The notes under the pieces were generated by a model that ran no database searches, was not told the DNA's origin, and worked only from the letters and a program-made list of their open reading frames with translations. DNA of 64,000 nt from Penicillium oxalicum (lineage: Eukaryota > Ascomycota > Eurotiomycetes > Eurotiales > Aspergillaceae), in NCBI RefSeq assembly GCF_001723175.1, contig NC_064650.1, positions 558,001 to 622,000 of the forward strand, written 5' to 3'. Below are positions 47,475 through 59,233 of this stretch, in pieces (position 1 is the stretch's first letter; each line of letters opens with the position of its first letter). Position numbers and translations under genes: made by a program.

Positions 47475-49088
47475 GCAACGTCACATTCGTCGAGAAAGAA
47501 TGCGCGTCTGGGTCAATGGTTGGGAACTTCTTGTCAAAGTCCTGCCATGGATCATCCTCAGCCGCAGGGATCGGAGGTTGTTAAGAGTCTCGAGGATGCG
47601 GCCAGTTGGAGTCTGGGAGAGTGATGTAGCCCTTTTCCCAAAGGGTGGAGCGACCGGGTATTGAATCCAGATGAAAAGGTTCTCCCCACTGTGACCCCTG
47701 TTTTGTGGTTCGAAGCCGCGTCGATGTTTTTTTTTGGGGACTGGCTGGCCATCCATTTTCTTTTGTTTGTAACTCTATACATATACTTGTTTGAGCTTGA
47801 TGATAGGCTGTATGATATGGAAAAAGATTTATATTTTACTTTGTCGCATACAACAATAGGCCTCTTTCTCTAGCCAGGTAGGATATTTAACGAGCGGGAT
47901 CAAATCCCATTTGACTCGATCAGTTTCCAGTACTTGCAAGAACTGAGACACATATTTAGCAGATTCCAACGTCTTGTATAGTCTGAGTCGACCCGAAAGG
48001 GAGCTCTGGTTCATCATCTTAGATGAGAAGCTATTTGGTGGGAGCACTGTATTGCCTGACTTGAATTCATTTTCATCTGGTCGTCGGATCAAGAAACTAC
48101 AACTACAAGGTGCTGTCGCCCACTTATCATTTCATGGCATCATCGAACTATGATCTCCAAGTCAGCAATCCCATATACCTAGGGCTCTTTATTCAAGCAC
48201 CCACTGCCCCTGCCAGTGTTGTGCATATGAACGATATTGTTCCAACAGTCAGCAATAACCGACACAGGCCTACGTCGGATGAAGACCAGCTTTTCGTGAT
48301 GCCCGAAGTAATCGGAGAGTATCCAACTTTGACTCATGGCTTATATGAATATTATGACCATGCCCCTCATCAGAGTTGGATTTGACGAGATACATTTGAT
48401 AGATACTATTAGGGCTCTTTAAGACATGAGGAGTCTACTAACCAAGGAACAGTAACAGTAAACCCAGGGGTTAGAATCCCATCGGGCTGTTTGCTAATTC
48501 CACCTTGTGTTGACTTTGATTGCATACTTAGGTAGTGAAGACGTGGGAGAGTTCAAACCATATTCAGTCACCTCTTTCCACCCCCTCTCTCCCGGCAGAG
48601 CTAGACATGAATCCTCAGTGTTAATTCACAAAAGCACCACCCGCGCAACGGAACTTATGACCAGAATGCTTTAATCCTGCAGCTTTGAAACTTTCCAAGT
48701 CGAGATCAATCACTAGGTTTGATTTGGTACGATAAATGTCGTGTCTGTACATGAGCATGATCTCGATAGCTGAATAGAGCCTATAGTCAAGATGAACACT
48801 ATTGAATGCAATGCACATTTGACTGGGTTCTAGATTGAACTCGATGAGGAGGAGGCACGGGGAACCAGGTCCAAAATGCAAGCTCAGCACAACCATATCC
48901 GGCAACATGCGACTCGAGCCGGTGCCTCCCCCCTTTTCCTCCATCACGTACGGCTGAGTAAGTGCCCCCGTCGTCCAAAGTCATCGGTCGAATTGCCTGT
49001 TTAGTGAGTGATTCGCCGTCGAACACTTGCATTTCTGGCCTCGCATTACATACACACACCAAATGGACCTAGTTCTCCCTCCCTCTCC

Positions 49089-49104
49089 CTCTCTCTCTCT
49101 CTCT
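49089..49104. repeat. (CT)8 microsatellite
   Basis: Eight CT units inside a longer pyrimidine tract (about 49075-49107). Confidence 0.85.
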
Positions 49105-51298
49105 CCCTGATCGGCCCCCGCGTTGCAATGGCTCAAAGCCATCCTTCTCCACTAGAGGATTCATATGGACCTGTCTGCACTCCCTTGTCTAGTTCCTTTT
49201 ACCTATTTGTAAGGTGGGGTACCTTGTTACATATTTCCATCTAATCATCCGTCAAAGGGTGTGATGATGGCGCTCCGAGTCTCGAATATTATTCTAAACT
49301 ATATTGCCTTATTACTCAACTAATAGAATTAGGCATGAAAGTAGACAGCCAATAATAATAAATAACTCTACCCGTAGAAGGGCTACTAGGTGTCAGGTTT
49401 GTTATTCCAGGTTTAGTATTGGAGACTCTCAGGGAAATCTTGAATTCTGACATAATTTGGCTCTGATTCCATGGGGCTAGGTCACATTCAAGTCTGGCTG
49501 GCGTCAGCTTCTGCCTCGATACTATCTACCTCGCTTTGTGACTCTATGCGCACGTACTCTTCAGGTTAGCTTTTCCGAGCTTACGCTACGATTGAATTCA
49601 TTGTACACTGTGCTCAAAGCGCAGTGGACATACAGTGTCTCTTCCTGTCACTTCGAGACTATTAGATTAGATGATATAATGACTGGACAAGTTCCTTCCA
49701 GATGGTGGTCATCGTATTGAGTTCAAGTGAAAACGAAAAAGAAGAAAACCAAAAACAAAAACTACACACATCGTCCAAATGGCGCTTTTATTTACCATTT
49801 TGGCAAAAGGCCCGCTTGTCAACTCGTTCATTTGCCTTTCCCCCCCCTTTCTCACGTTGACTAGGTGGAAAGCTAGTCGGGGGGTATGTCGGGTTTATGG
49901 GAGGAAGACTGGTCTGGCATGTAAGGCTGGATGATGAATATAGCTCAATCTTGATGTTGGATTCCCCTTTCTTGAACGATCTGTATCGGTCTTATATTTG
50001 AAGTTTGTTAGGGTCTGTCATTGAGCTTGGGGGTACATTGGGTGGTGCGAAGGAATATATGCATCTGTGAGTTCCATCATCAGCTTGTCCCAGAGGAGAG
50101 TAAGTTGGTACCGTGTCTCTCTCTCTCTCTCGCCTCGTCGACCAGAACACCGAATCCAGCTCGGGCCGTTCAACCACATTCAAAAATCCAAGGATCAAGA
50201 TCGACATGAACACACATACTCAGGGGACCAAGTAGATGAACATCTTCATTTCGCAATGCTCCCGAGTCTAAATCCTGCAGTCAAGCACAGCGGAGAATTG
50301 ACCCAATCAACTTGGTCCCTGCAGCGGTCAAACCCACGGTCCACGATGGGACGGAACATGAAGATGATGGCCTCGAAAATGAGAAGCCAAGCCTCCCTTC
50401 CTCACAGACAACACAGTTAAGGGTTTCCAATCAAGTTGTATAGAATGTACTTGCAGAATCTTAGTAGAGGCTTTACAAGAGAGTGAGATCATCTCCTTTT
50501 CATTTTTTTTTTAAAGAAACAAACAAATTTGCGGGAGTCCGCGTCTTGGGAGTCAACCTGGTGGATGAAAAATGAACATGGCGGCGGTGGACTCGTATAG
50601 AGAGAGGTTTGATAAGAATAGTGAGGGTGCCGGTTGGGAATTGCGATTGCATTTCGTCACTTCTGGGTGATGAGGTCTATTAAGTTCAAGCGTATGGTCT
50701 TTGAGTTCATGCGGTTTCCTGGATATGTAAGTCAACAAAGGCAAGGCGATCTACCTAGTAGCTACATGCTCGAGCTGAGTTCCACGAGCGCCCAAGCAAA
50801 TGACAAAGACACTCCGTGTGAATTTGAAGCCCAACTGTAGTACGTCCAGAATCTCAATTCTTTTGTCAAACTCTCCTCCCTCAGTCCCTACCATACAGCG
50901 ATCAACAATGGCCAACTGCAGCTACGAGGGAAAGAAAACGAAAATTCAAATAGACAAAGATGAAAACCCCCCGTCCTTCACCCTCCCCAAAATAGACTAA
51001 AAAAACACATCATAAAACCCTCGATCCAATTCCTACCGCGCAAAACCTCTCCCAACTCTGAAACGAGCATCTTTCCAGCCACGCGATACCCTCGATACCC
51101 GTGACCGAACACTTACATGTTTGATCGGATGCACAGACGCAGACGCAGACGCAGATACAGGCACATCGACCTCTACCGCGTTGCCAACATGATGTCTCAC
51201 AAAATCCACGATGCAAAGAGACCTCGTGGGGCGAGCCCACTCTGTGTTTTCCTTTCATCCAGTTCGCATGTGGCAAGTATCGGTGTGAGAACTCTCCG

Positions 51299-51320
51299 CC
51301 CCCCCCCCCCCCCCCCCCCC
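51299..51320. repeat. C22 homopolymer
   Basis: Twenty-two consecutive C followed by more C/T-rich sequence; the matching G-run on the minus strand could form a G-quadruplex. Confidence 0.9.
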
Positions 51321-51526
51321 TCCCCTCCTTTCCCATGCGAGCCGCATCAGAACTGAGTCTGGATTTGCGGTCAGAGAGGTGAGATTCCGCGATGGGTGGT
51401 GTAGACTGCAGTGGACGACGTCAATCGAGGGCCTATTTTTGGTGGTTGGAGGGGGCTGGGTGAGATTTTTTGCGTGGTTGTTTTTTGTGGTAGGACAAGG
51501 TACTAATTTTGTATTCGCTTGTGCAT

Positions 51527-51544
51527 GAGCACGAGCACGAGCAC
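51527..51544. repeat. Tandem repeat, GAGCAC x3
   Basis: Three exact copies of a 6-bp unit, followed by a diverged GAACAA copy. Confidence 0.85.
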
Positions 51545-54500
51545 GAACAAGAGTGATGGTAGTCGAATCTTCCAAGGGTCGAGGGATCACGGTGAGTGCT
51601 TGGTGTTTAGTGTTCATCTAGTGTCTAGTATCTAATTCTCTTCCAGGTTTCTGTCGCCTGAACCACTTGAAACTGACAAACCAATCCCAAGACAGTCGCT
51701 CGTTGATAGTTGATTCTACTTGCCTCGGAGTTCCAGCTATCTCGTATATTTCTCGATACCGGATACTGGGGCACTATACTACGTAGATAGCACATCCTAT
51801 ACAGATTGCCGACCACCAACTCCTAGCTAATAACCCCCCTCCGGAAAGCAGAGGACGAGCCCAGACCGGCCATGGCACGGTCGCTCCCAAGAGGGATCGA
51901 CTCAGGGTTCTTGACGGGCACGCCCAGCATCGGAGCAGGGACTGTCCGCCCATCACCGCCCCCACTGCCCCGAAATGGAGACGTGGAAAGGCGGAGGAAA
52001 TGCGATGCAATACGATACAGTTAGAGTGAATGACAGTATCCAGCAGTCAGCCATAGTAATACTAGTCATACTAGTAATCACCCTCTGAGGATAGGTCGAG
52101 GTATCCATCTCCATCATAGATGAAGACCATCAGAGCCACCCCCCCGAGCCGAGAATGCTCTGGACAGAGACGACCCCGTCTGTGTTATTTTTTTATTTTT
52201 GTTTTTTTTTCCCACTTTCCCTTATTAGCGCCGAACGAGAGATCTTAGTGTCGGAGTGGCCGATTCGTGCGGATTCCGGATTGGAATTGGGACTGCCGGG
52301 TGGAAAAGAGTCCGGCCGCCCGTCCTTCATTTCATATTTTTTTTTTCTCTACTCTTTTGTTTCGAGAGGGAGGGGGGGCCAGTACGTAGCCTTGATTACG
52401 CGAGATCTGCCTTCGATGTGACCCGGAAGATGGACACCCCCCCGTGGGACAGAGGAGGAGGACTTGAGAGCGACCGATTGAACGAGAGGGCGGAGTGGAG
52501 CTGGTCCCTTTGTCAGTTTTTGTCTCCACTGACTGGTCTGCTTTTCCGTCGCGGTCCATCTCCATGATGACGAGAGCTGAGTTGAGTTTAGGGAGTGGAA
52601 TTGAGGAGTGGAAGCGAACGATGGCTTCGGACGGCCTTTTTTTGCGACGCGCGGAGGATTTGAGACCCGTTCGACTCACGAGAGTTTGGGACTGCCCGAC
52701 TGGACCAAAGTCACGGGTGTATAGGGAAAAGTTAGTACCTCAGGAGAACACGAGCGGTACAAGTAGTCTGTGCTATTGTTTTGACGAAGAACCATCGGAC
52801 CTGGGGATTTACTACTGATTCAGGAAGAGTCACGGTTCGGGTAGCGGTACTTGATCATCATATCACGGTCCAGTTTAGACGGTTTAGTGTTCACCACCCA
52901 ATAGACACTGGCTAAGAGAATGTCTATTAGACAGTCTCCAGTCTTAACGACTCTCCTTCGCGGAGCCACGAAAAAAGTGGAAATTCTTCCCATGTCGCGG
53001 CGTCCACCGCGGAGCTCGGCGAACGGCCCCACCATCCGGTCCCGAGGGATGAAGGATGGATCGAAATGGATTCAAGGATGGAGATCAGGATGAATCGTGG
53101 TCATGCAAATGGATCATGACTGCGGGAGCCACGGGGGAGGGGCGCCAGTCCTGAAAGAGCATCTGCCGCAGTCCTCCACTTTCTTCCTCGAGGAATACAA
53201 GCAAATCCCGTCGTGCGCTTGCGTTGCCGGTGGATATACTCTGGACAAGAGCCCTCGACGAGCCTTGGCGGGATGCATCACCCTCGTGAGACTCGACCGA
53301 CAGTATTTGAACGAGAATGGTTCAAGATGATGAATTAAGCGCAAAAGGATGGGAACTGCGGATGAGGCGATGCGGGCTGACTGGGAAGTACGGTCGTGCC
53401 TGCACAGTCTTGATTGGGGGGTTCGGTTACGATGTACATGTGTACGCCGTGCTGAGGTACAGCACGAGAGATTGGCGTTCATCTCGTCTGCGGCTACGGT
53501 AAGCTCATATCCTGTGCAGACGCTCGGGCGCTTCAAACCAAGCAAGGAGGTTGAAGTCTCGTGCTGGAATTTCCACATGTCAATCGGTCTGGCCTGGAAG
53601 GGCGCAGCCTTGGGCATATGTAAAGTGATGGGCGTGGGTGTGTGTGTTTAACAAACTATCCAAAACTTACGCCGGTAAGAAAATCTGGAAGACAGACCGC
53701 CATGGGGAGGGGGGGAAGGGTTCACAGGCAGATCTGAGTACGTCAATACGGACTATACCAGTTAAGCCCAGCACCCTATGCCAGTCATGATCATAATTCG
53801 TACCTCGCCGCTTGCCGAGTACAGCAACAACGCGCTTCACCTCGACGATTCAATTCCATGGAGACCGATCTCAAGTGGGATTTTTCCCTCGCACTTGACC
53901 GTTTAGGTCAGCCAGTCTCGCTCTCCACGATAACCAAAAGATGCACGTGTATCCCATCGGGAGGCAACTGGACCAACGATACTAGTCCTGGGACCCTCAG
54001 AGTGGAGAGTATCAGTAAGCAACGTGAGTGCTGACGGCGGAGTCGATGTTGGCATTTCCGGTCCATCGAGCGATGTCACTTTGGATTTCCGAGCGATCCC
54101 CTGGGACATTTCCGGCCCGGAGATGCTACACACTAAACTATCAACCAGGACTGAAGTAGTGTAGCGCGTGGGCGTAAGCGACCAACGGACGGCCAGTAGT
54201 GTATCACTATTTGGGCTACTCTCACTAACTTGGTACTGGTAGTCTACTGTACCTACTACTAGCCCGTGAATCTATGATCTGATTGAGGTTGAAACCAGCA
54301 GTTGGACGCCCTTCGCCCCCCCCTACTCTCCTCTCTAATCGTTATTGCTCCGCGGTGTGAGTAGATTAGCATAGTAGCAGACTAGCTCTCACTTGCCAAA
54401 GAAAACGACCGTCGTGATGGTCAGCGCGTCCGTTTGGACTCATGTGCACACGGCCTCTTCGCATCCCAGCACTTTGAACATGATACAATAGTCTAATGGT

Positions 54501-54649
54501 CAAACTCAAGCTTCCCTCCCCACCAGATTAGATCAGGCTATTGGAAAAACCGTTGATACCTTGAACCCCTGGGGCAGATCCTCCGAGGTGACTAGACAGG
54601 GGGGAGGGATACGATGCTTCCCGTATGCGATCAAGTCAGACCAGGGCCA

Positions 54650-54663
54650 GGGGGGGGGGGGGG
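54650..54663. repeat. G14 homopolymer
   Basis: Fourteen consecutive G on the plus strand, closely followed by a T-rich run at about 54670-54690. Confidence 0.9.
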
Positions 54664-55043
54664 TTGACAACTTTATTTTTATTTTTTTTTGACACACACA
54701 TCTCATCCCATCCGATGCTGATAATCATACTGGTCGAAATGATGGTTTGTACCTTGGGGCGGCCAGCCCTGGAAGCGGCTCGGTAGTTGTTATCCAACGA
54801 TTCGGAAGAGCCGCGATACGACCACCCTTTTGGACAAAAAGACATTATCACCAGTCAAAAACGCGCCTAATTGATCGAAAATTTTGAATCATTTCTCCTC
54901 TCATTTTCCTTTTTTCTTGATTGTCAAATCTCGGCGAAACTTTCTCCATCACCTTTCTTTCTCTCGAACCGAGGATGGCGCTCGCTACCTGATCCGTTGA
55001 AATGAGGTGGAGACACTTCCGGATGAACCTGGACTGTCTTATT

Positions 55044-55063
55044 GGGGGGGGGGGGGGGGGGGG
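55044..55063. repeat. G20 homopolymer
   Basis: Twenty consecutive G on the plus strand, about 380 bp from the G14 run and in the same orientation. Confidence 0.9.
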
Positions 55064-56603
55064 ATGTTTCTTTTGTTTCACAAAAACCCCTCCAAAAAAG
55101 TAAAACAAAAAAAGAATACCCTCGTCCCACATCATCCCATTGTTCAAAGGGCTTCAAAGCACTGTACCCAAACTCGGAGCATGGAGTATACTAGTGTTCA
55201 CGAAGGACCCCCAGCCCAGATTGACCTGTAAGCACGCGCGTGATGAACAGCGTTCCTGGGATGGCCTTCTGGCCAGGACTCAACTTCCTTGCCTTGCCTT
55301 CCTTGGACATGTGGCAGATGGTAAGCATGGGCTGGGGCGATTTCAAATAAGGTATTCCCTCTTTTGTATCTTTGATCGATTGAAAGAGCCATGCGCAATG
55401 CGAGGGATAGAGATCACGTGTGCCATGTGCGAAATGTATGTCGGGCAATTTCCTGACCCATACAATGCGCAGGTAACACGAGAACCAGTCCTTTGCGTTG
55501 TGTCTCTTCTACTCTACCTAAGTATTAAAAGGTAATTCATGGGTGTCGTCGTCGAATCTTCACATCAGTCAAAGAGAAATTACATTAGACGTGAGGGCTT
55601 AATACCTGGCTAGGTAGGTCTGTCAGCTAGATTCTAGTGGTATCTTCATATCTGCGCCTCGAATCAAATCTACAAACTATATAGCTCCGACTTGTAACGA
55701 GATACCCGGCACCGTGGTCACTCATCGCCATGACTTCCACTCGAGTTAGAGCCTCCAGGATTCCCCTCGCAGAGCCGCGTCGAGGCTGCCCCGTCACGGA
55801 GAGGGAGTATTTTCCAGGGCCGGACATGAAGCCCACGACTCAATCCCGGATCAGATCAATACCTCCGGCAGGTGCGTTCCCCCATTTCCAGCTTACCTCG
55901 TTCACACTCCGAAAAAAAAAGAAAAAATCAATATACCCAACCCAGTCCGATCCTGCGAGGAAAGAGAGGACATCAAAAGAAAAAGCCCAAAAAAAGGTCA
56001 CTATGATGGCAAATGCCGTTTCCGTTCTGGCGCCGATAGATTGGTGTCACGGTCAGCAAGCTAGGGTAAAGAGAGAGAGAGAGAGAGAAAAAAAAGAGGG
56101 CGCAGTGGTATCACAATCCAGGCTTCCAATTGGTTGAAAGGCTCTCTTCCCAAACATATGGCGGCATAGCTAAGCTTAGCTTTAAATCAAGTTGGGTGCA
56201 CACAGCAGGGGAGGGAGAGGCAGGGCCTGACGGGGGACTCGTCTCGCTCTTTGATTCTGTAAAAGATCCATATGGATTTATTGGAGGCTCCGCACGCGTT
56301 TCATTTCCGTGCACATTACAGATGAGTACTGTGTGGTCTGGTCGACAAAGAATGAATCTGTGCTTCAGCTTACGAATTGAAAATAAAAAAGAAATAAATA
56401 ACAATTGAAAACTCAATATCCAACGTCAAAAACCAAAAACAAAAAGAGAGGACGGGTGAATAAAGAACAGAGAATCGAAAAAGAAAGAGTTTTTTTTTTT
56501 TTAAAAAAAAAAAAGGAAAATCCAACGATCCTGAGCCTGGTGGCTTCCAGCCCAGCCCTTTCAGTCGTTTCTCAGTCAAATCGAGAGTCTACAGTACCAC
56601 GAC

Positions 56604-56631
56604 ACGAGGAACGAGGAACGAGGAGCGAGGA
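56604..56631. repeat. 7-bp tandem repeat, ACGAGGA x4
   Basis: Three exact units and one with a single change (GCGAGGA). Confidence 0.88.
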
Positions 56632-56730
56632 GAGAATTTCATCCGGCCACGCACCCCAGCACAGACCATCGTCCTCCACAACTTCTTCGGCTTGACCCTT
56701 CCTACGATGGGAGTCCACCCTACAGCTCCA

Positions 56731-56760
56731 GGTTCAGGTCCAGGTCCGGGTCCGGGTCCA
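56731..56760. repeat. Hexamer array, GGTYCR x5
   Basis: Five consecutive six-base units (GGTTCA, GGTCCA, GGTCCG, GGTCCG, GGTCCA). If read as protein the array would encode Gly-Ser/Gly-Pro repeats, but no gene surrounds it. Confidence 0.88.
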
Positions 56761-56914
56761 GCCTACAGGTACATGACGTCTTCCGATCGACACAATTCGG
56801 AGGCTGCTCCGTAGTTAGCGTGTTTGGAACGCGCCGCCCCCATCTGGATCCGGGCAATCTTCTTCAAGCAGCCCGAGGCCCCGATCGCCATTGCGAAGGG
56901 GTCAGAGGGTCAGA

Positions 56915-56920
<6 letters not shown>

Positions 56921-56962
<42 letters not shown>
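56921..56962. repeat. (AG)21 microsatellite
   Basis: Forty-two bases of uninterrupted AG repeat, the longest dinucleotide array in the window. Confidence 0.92.
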
Positions 56963-56970
<8 letters not shown>

Positions 56971-57162
56971 CTGAAAAAATCCATGCCTTTTGTCCGAGCC
57001 TTGTTGTATAACCTATCGTGCAGGGACAGCGGATCCTCTTTTTTTCTTTTTTCTTGCCTTTTGTTTTTTTTTTTCAATCGAGTTATACGTCGCGTTTGCG
57101 GAAAATTAAGTTTGCCTCTTTTCAACTCTGATGTCGTCTGGACTCTCTTGAGGCGTCTCCAA

Positions 57163-57183
57163 TCTCCAGTCTCCAGTCTCCAG
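57163..57183. repeat. 7-bp tandem repeat, TCTCCAG x3
   Basis: Three exact copies, preceded by a near copy (TCTCCAA). Confidence 0.85.
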
Positions 57184-57195
57184 CTTGGACGATAA

Positions 57196-57219
57196 CGGAG
57201 TCTCGGAGTCTCGGAGTTT
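57196..57219. repeat. 8-bp tandem repeat, CGGAGTCT x3
   Basis: Two exact units and a third with one change (CGGAGTTT), only 12 bp after the TCTCCAG array. Confidence 0.85.
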
Positions 57220-58701
57220 CGGAATTTTTAGTTGTGGAGAAAAAAATAAGGGAACAAAATGATTGAACAGAAGGATAAAGCATATTACTATGACTATTTC
57301 TGAAAGTGTTCATTCAGACGACCAAGTAAGAAAGGAAAAGAAAGTGGGAAAAAAAAGAAAAGAAAAGGAGGTACACCACAGATGACGTTCAGGAAAGAGC
57401 TATCATCAACATGACAGCATGTGCTCTCTGAATACGTGACTAAATTGCACAGTCTCTGATGATGGATGCAGCAGATTCGACCGCAATCGACCTTGGCGGG
57501 GGATGCAAAAGACAGACGAGGATGAGAGCCCACTCTCACTGAGCAATGGCCGCACTCGACGGCAGATGGATTTCCAAGCATCTCCCTGGACAAACTTAGG
57601 GCATGCGCAAATGGTCCATCTTGGATTGCAGGATTGATAGCCGATCTACGGCGGTAGTGGCTCCCTTGGCTAAAGTCAAGCAAAGGGGAAGTGCAGGCGT
57701 GACCGAGTCGTGACTTAGCTTAGGGTACGGGGGGGCCTTCGGCGATCATCCAGAGAAGGGTGTGGATGCGTCGGGGGCCGGGGGCCGTTGTTTAGTCTGG
57801 TCGCTTCATCGTCGGAGCTAGTATTGATTTGGTCGACAGGCGTCCAACGAGCATCAAATATGGTTAGAGAGAGAATGTGTGTGTGTGCGCGAGAGCCAAG
57901 TGGGGGTTCGAAAAGTTCTCTCTTTTTGAAGAGCCTATGCCATCTTTAGTGCGCCAACAAGTACTGTACCTCAGGTATCCATTTGATCTTGATTACATCA
58001 GTACCGTACCTGAGTGCTCGGGTGACGCATCCAGACGGGTCTGGCGTCTCGAGATTTGCCCTATCTCAGAGACCCATGCCATACTGAATGAATTGGTTTC
58101 TCTCTTGAAGATCGGTAATCCTTCTACTCCATACTTTGTAGGCACACGAATTCTGTAGTGATTTTTTAGGAGGTAGATGGTAGCCTTGAGCTTACGCATT
58201 CCCCTCGTTATTAGGTAAATTGTCTCCCAACCGCTTTTATTTTGTCGATTAAGTGTTCACAACTGGAAACGTACCTATCATTGTACAGTATCGCGGTTTC
58301 TGCGCTCGAAATGACAGGACTTGTCTGACCTACGGAATCAGGTGAAAAAGATTGACAGTGTATGCTTCTAGCCTAGCACCCGGGGTCAATTTTTCATTGA
58401 GTAATCCACGCCTACGGACGTAGCTATCCAAGGCCTTGCACCTGTTGATAACGCACGTGTCTGAATTCTTCTTGAGTACCTCCTCACCGGGGCTAGTTGC
58501 CCCATCATTCGTGCCGAGGATGGCGAGGTCAATTTGGTAGAATCACCTTCGAAAGTATGTGATGTCCCGTAAGCCGGTTATTATAATGTCCGTAGCACAT
58601 CATTATATTGTCCGTCGCATGCGTCTGGAAACCGCACACTGGAGACCATCCATTCTCAAGCCCAACACGAGGACACATTTAACTCGATACAGAAATTTTA
58701 T

Positions 58702-59233
58702 CTAGATTATCCAAAACGTGACGATAGCAGTGTCACTATTCTCACATTTCACAGTCCAAGAACAGTGGTACACTACGTATTCTGTACCCTGAATAAATGT
58801 ATACATATCTACAGCATGCAGATCGTCCATCAGTTCCGCCAATCTCGGAGGATAATTGGGGCGATTCTCCATCAGGAGTATATGCACATCATCTTCCGGG
58901 TCCCCCCTGTTGACGGCCTTTTCAACCAGTCGGTCATGGAAGTTTTCCTCTAGGGCTTTTCGGCGCCGGAACGAATGCCAGTTGAGGGAACGGCTTGAGG
59001 GGCCACCGGTCGCCGAGTCCCGTCGAAGCAACGAGGTTATGCCTAGTAGGAATGGGGGGGGGGGGGTGGGGGAGGGGTTGCCTAAGGTAGTAGCGGATAG
59101 GTCCACTGCTCACTTGCTTACTATTTCTAGAATCAAGGGTTTGGATCCTTTCCTCCGCAATGGTTCTTGTCTGGCCATAGGATGACAAGTTGATCGTGGG
59201 ATGATCGCAACAGAACAATGACAATCCATTCAT
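58702..59233 (-). CDS. Weak candidate small gene
   Basis: Tentative two-exon model, complement(58702..59081, 59122..59233), 492 nt giving 163 residues from an ATG at 59233. The proposed 40-bp intron (GTAAGC donor, CTTAG acceptor) keeps frame but is at the short limit for fungi. The part after the intron has a Pro run (encoded by a G13 tract on the plus strand at 59054-59066) and then a charged, protein-like stretch (ALEENFHDRLVEKAVNRG, RLAELMDDLHAVDMY). No family is recognised. It could be a chance frame. Confidence 0.2.
59054..59066. repeat. G13 homopolymer
   Basis: Thirteen G followed by TGGGGGAGGGG; a third long plus-strand G-run in the desert. Confidence 0.88.

Noticed and set aside
48455..48500. 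A GGTTAGAATCCC string resembling a tRNA B box
   Set aside because: No A box or acceptor-stem pairing at the right distance, so no tRNA is called.
53114..53617. 167-residue minus-strand open frame
   Set aside because: Composition looks like random translation; no start context, motif or homology that I recognise.
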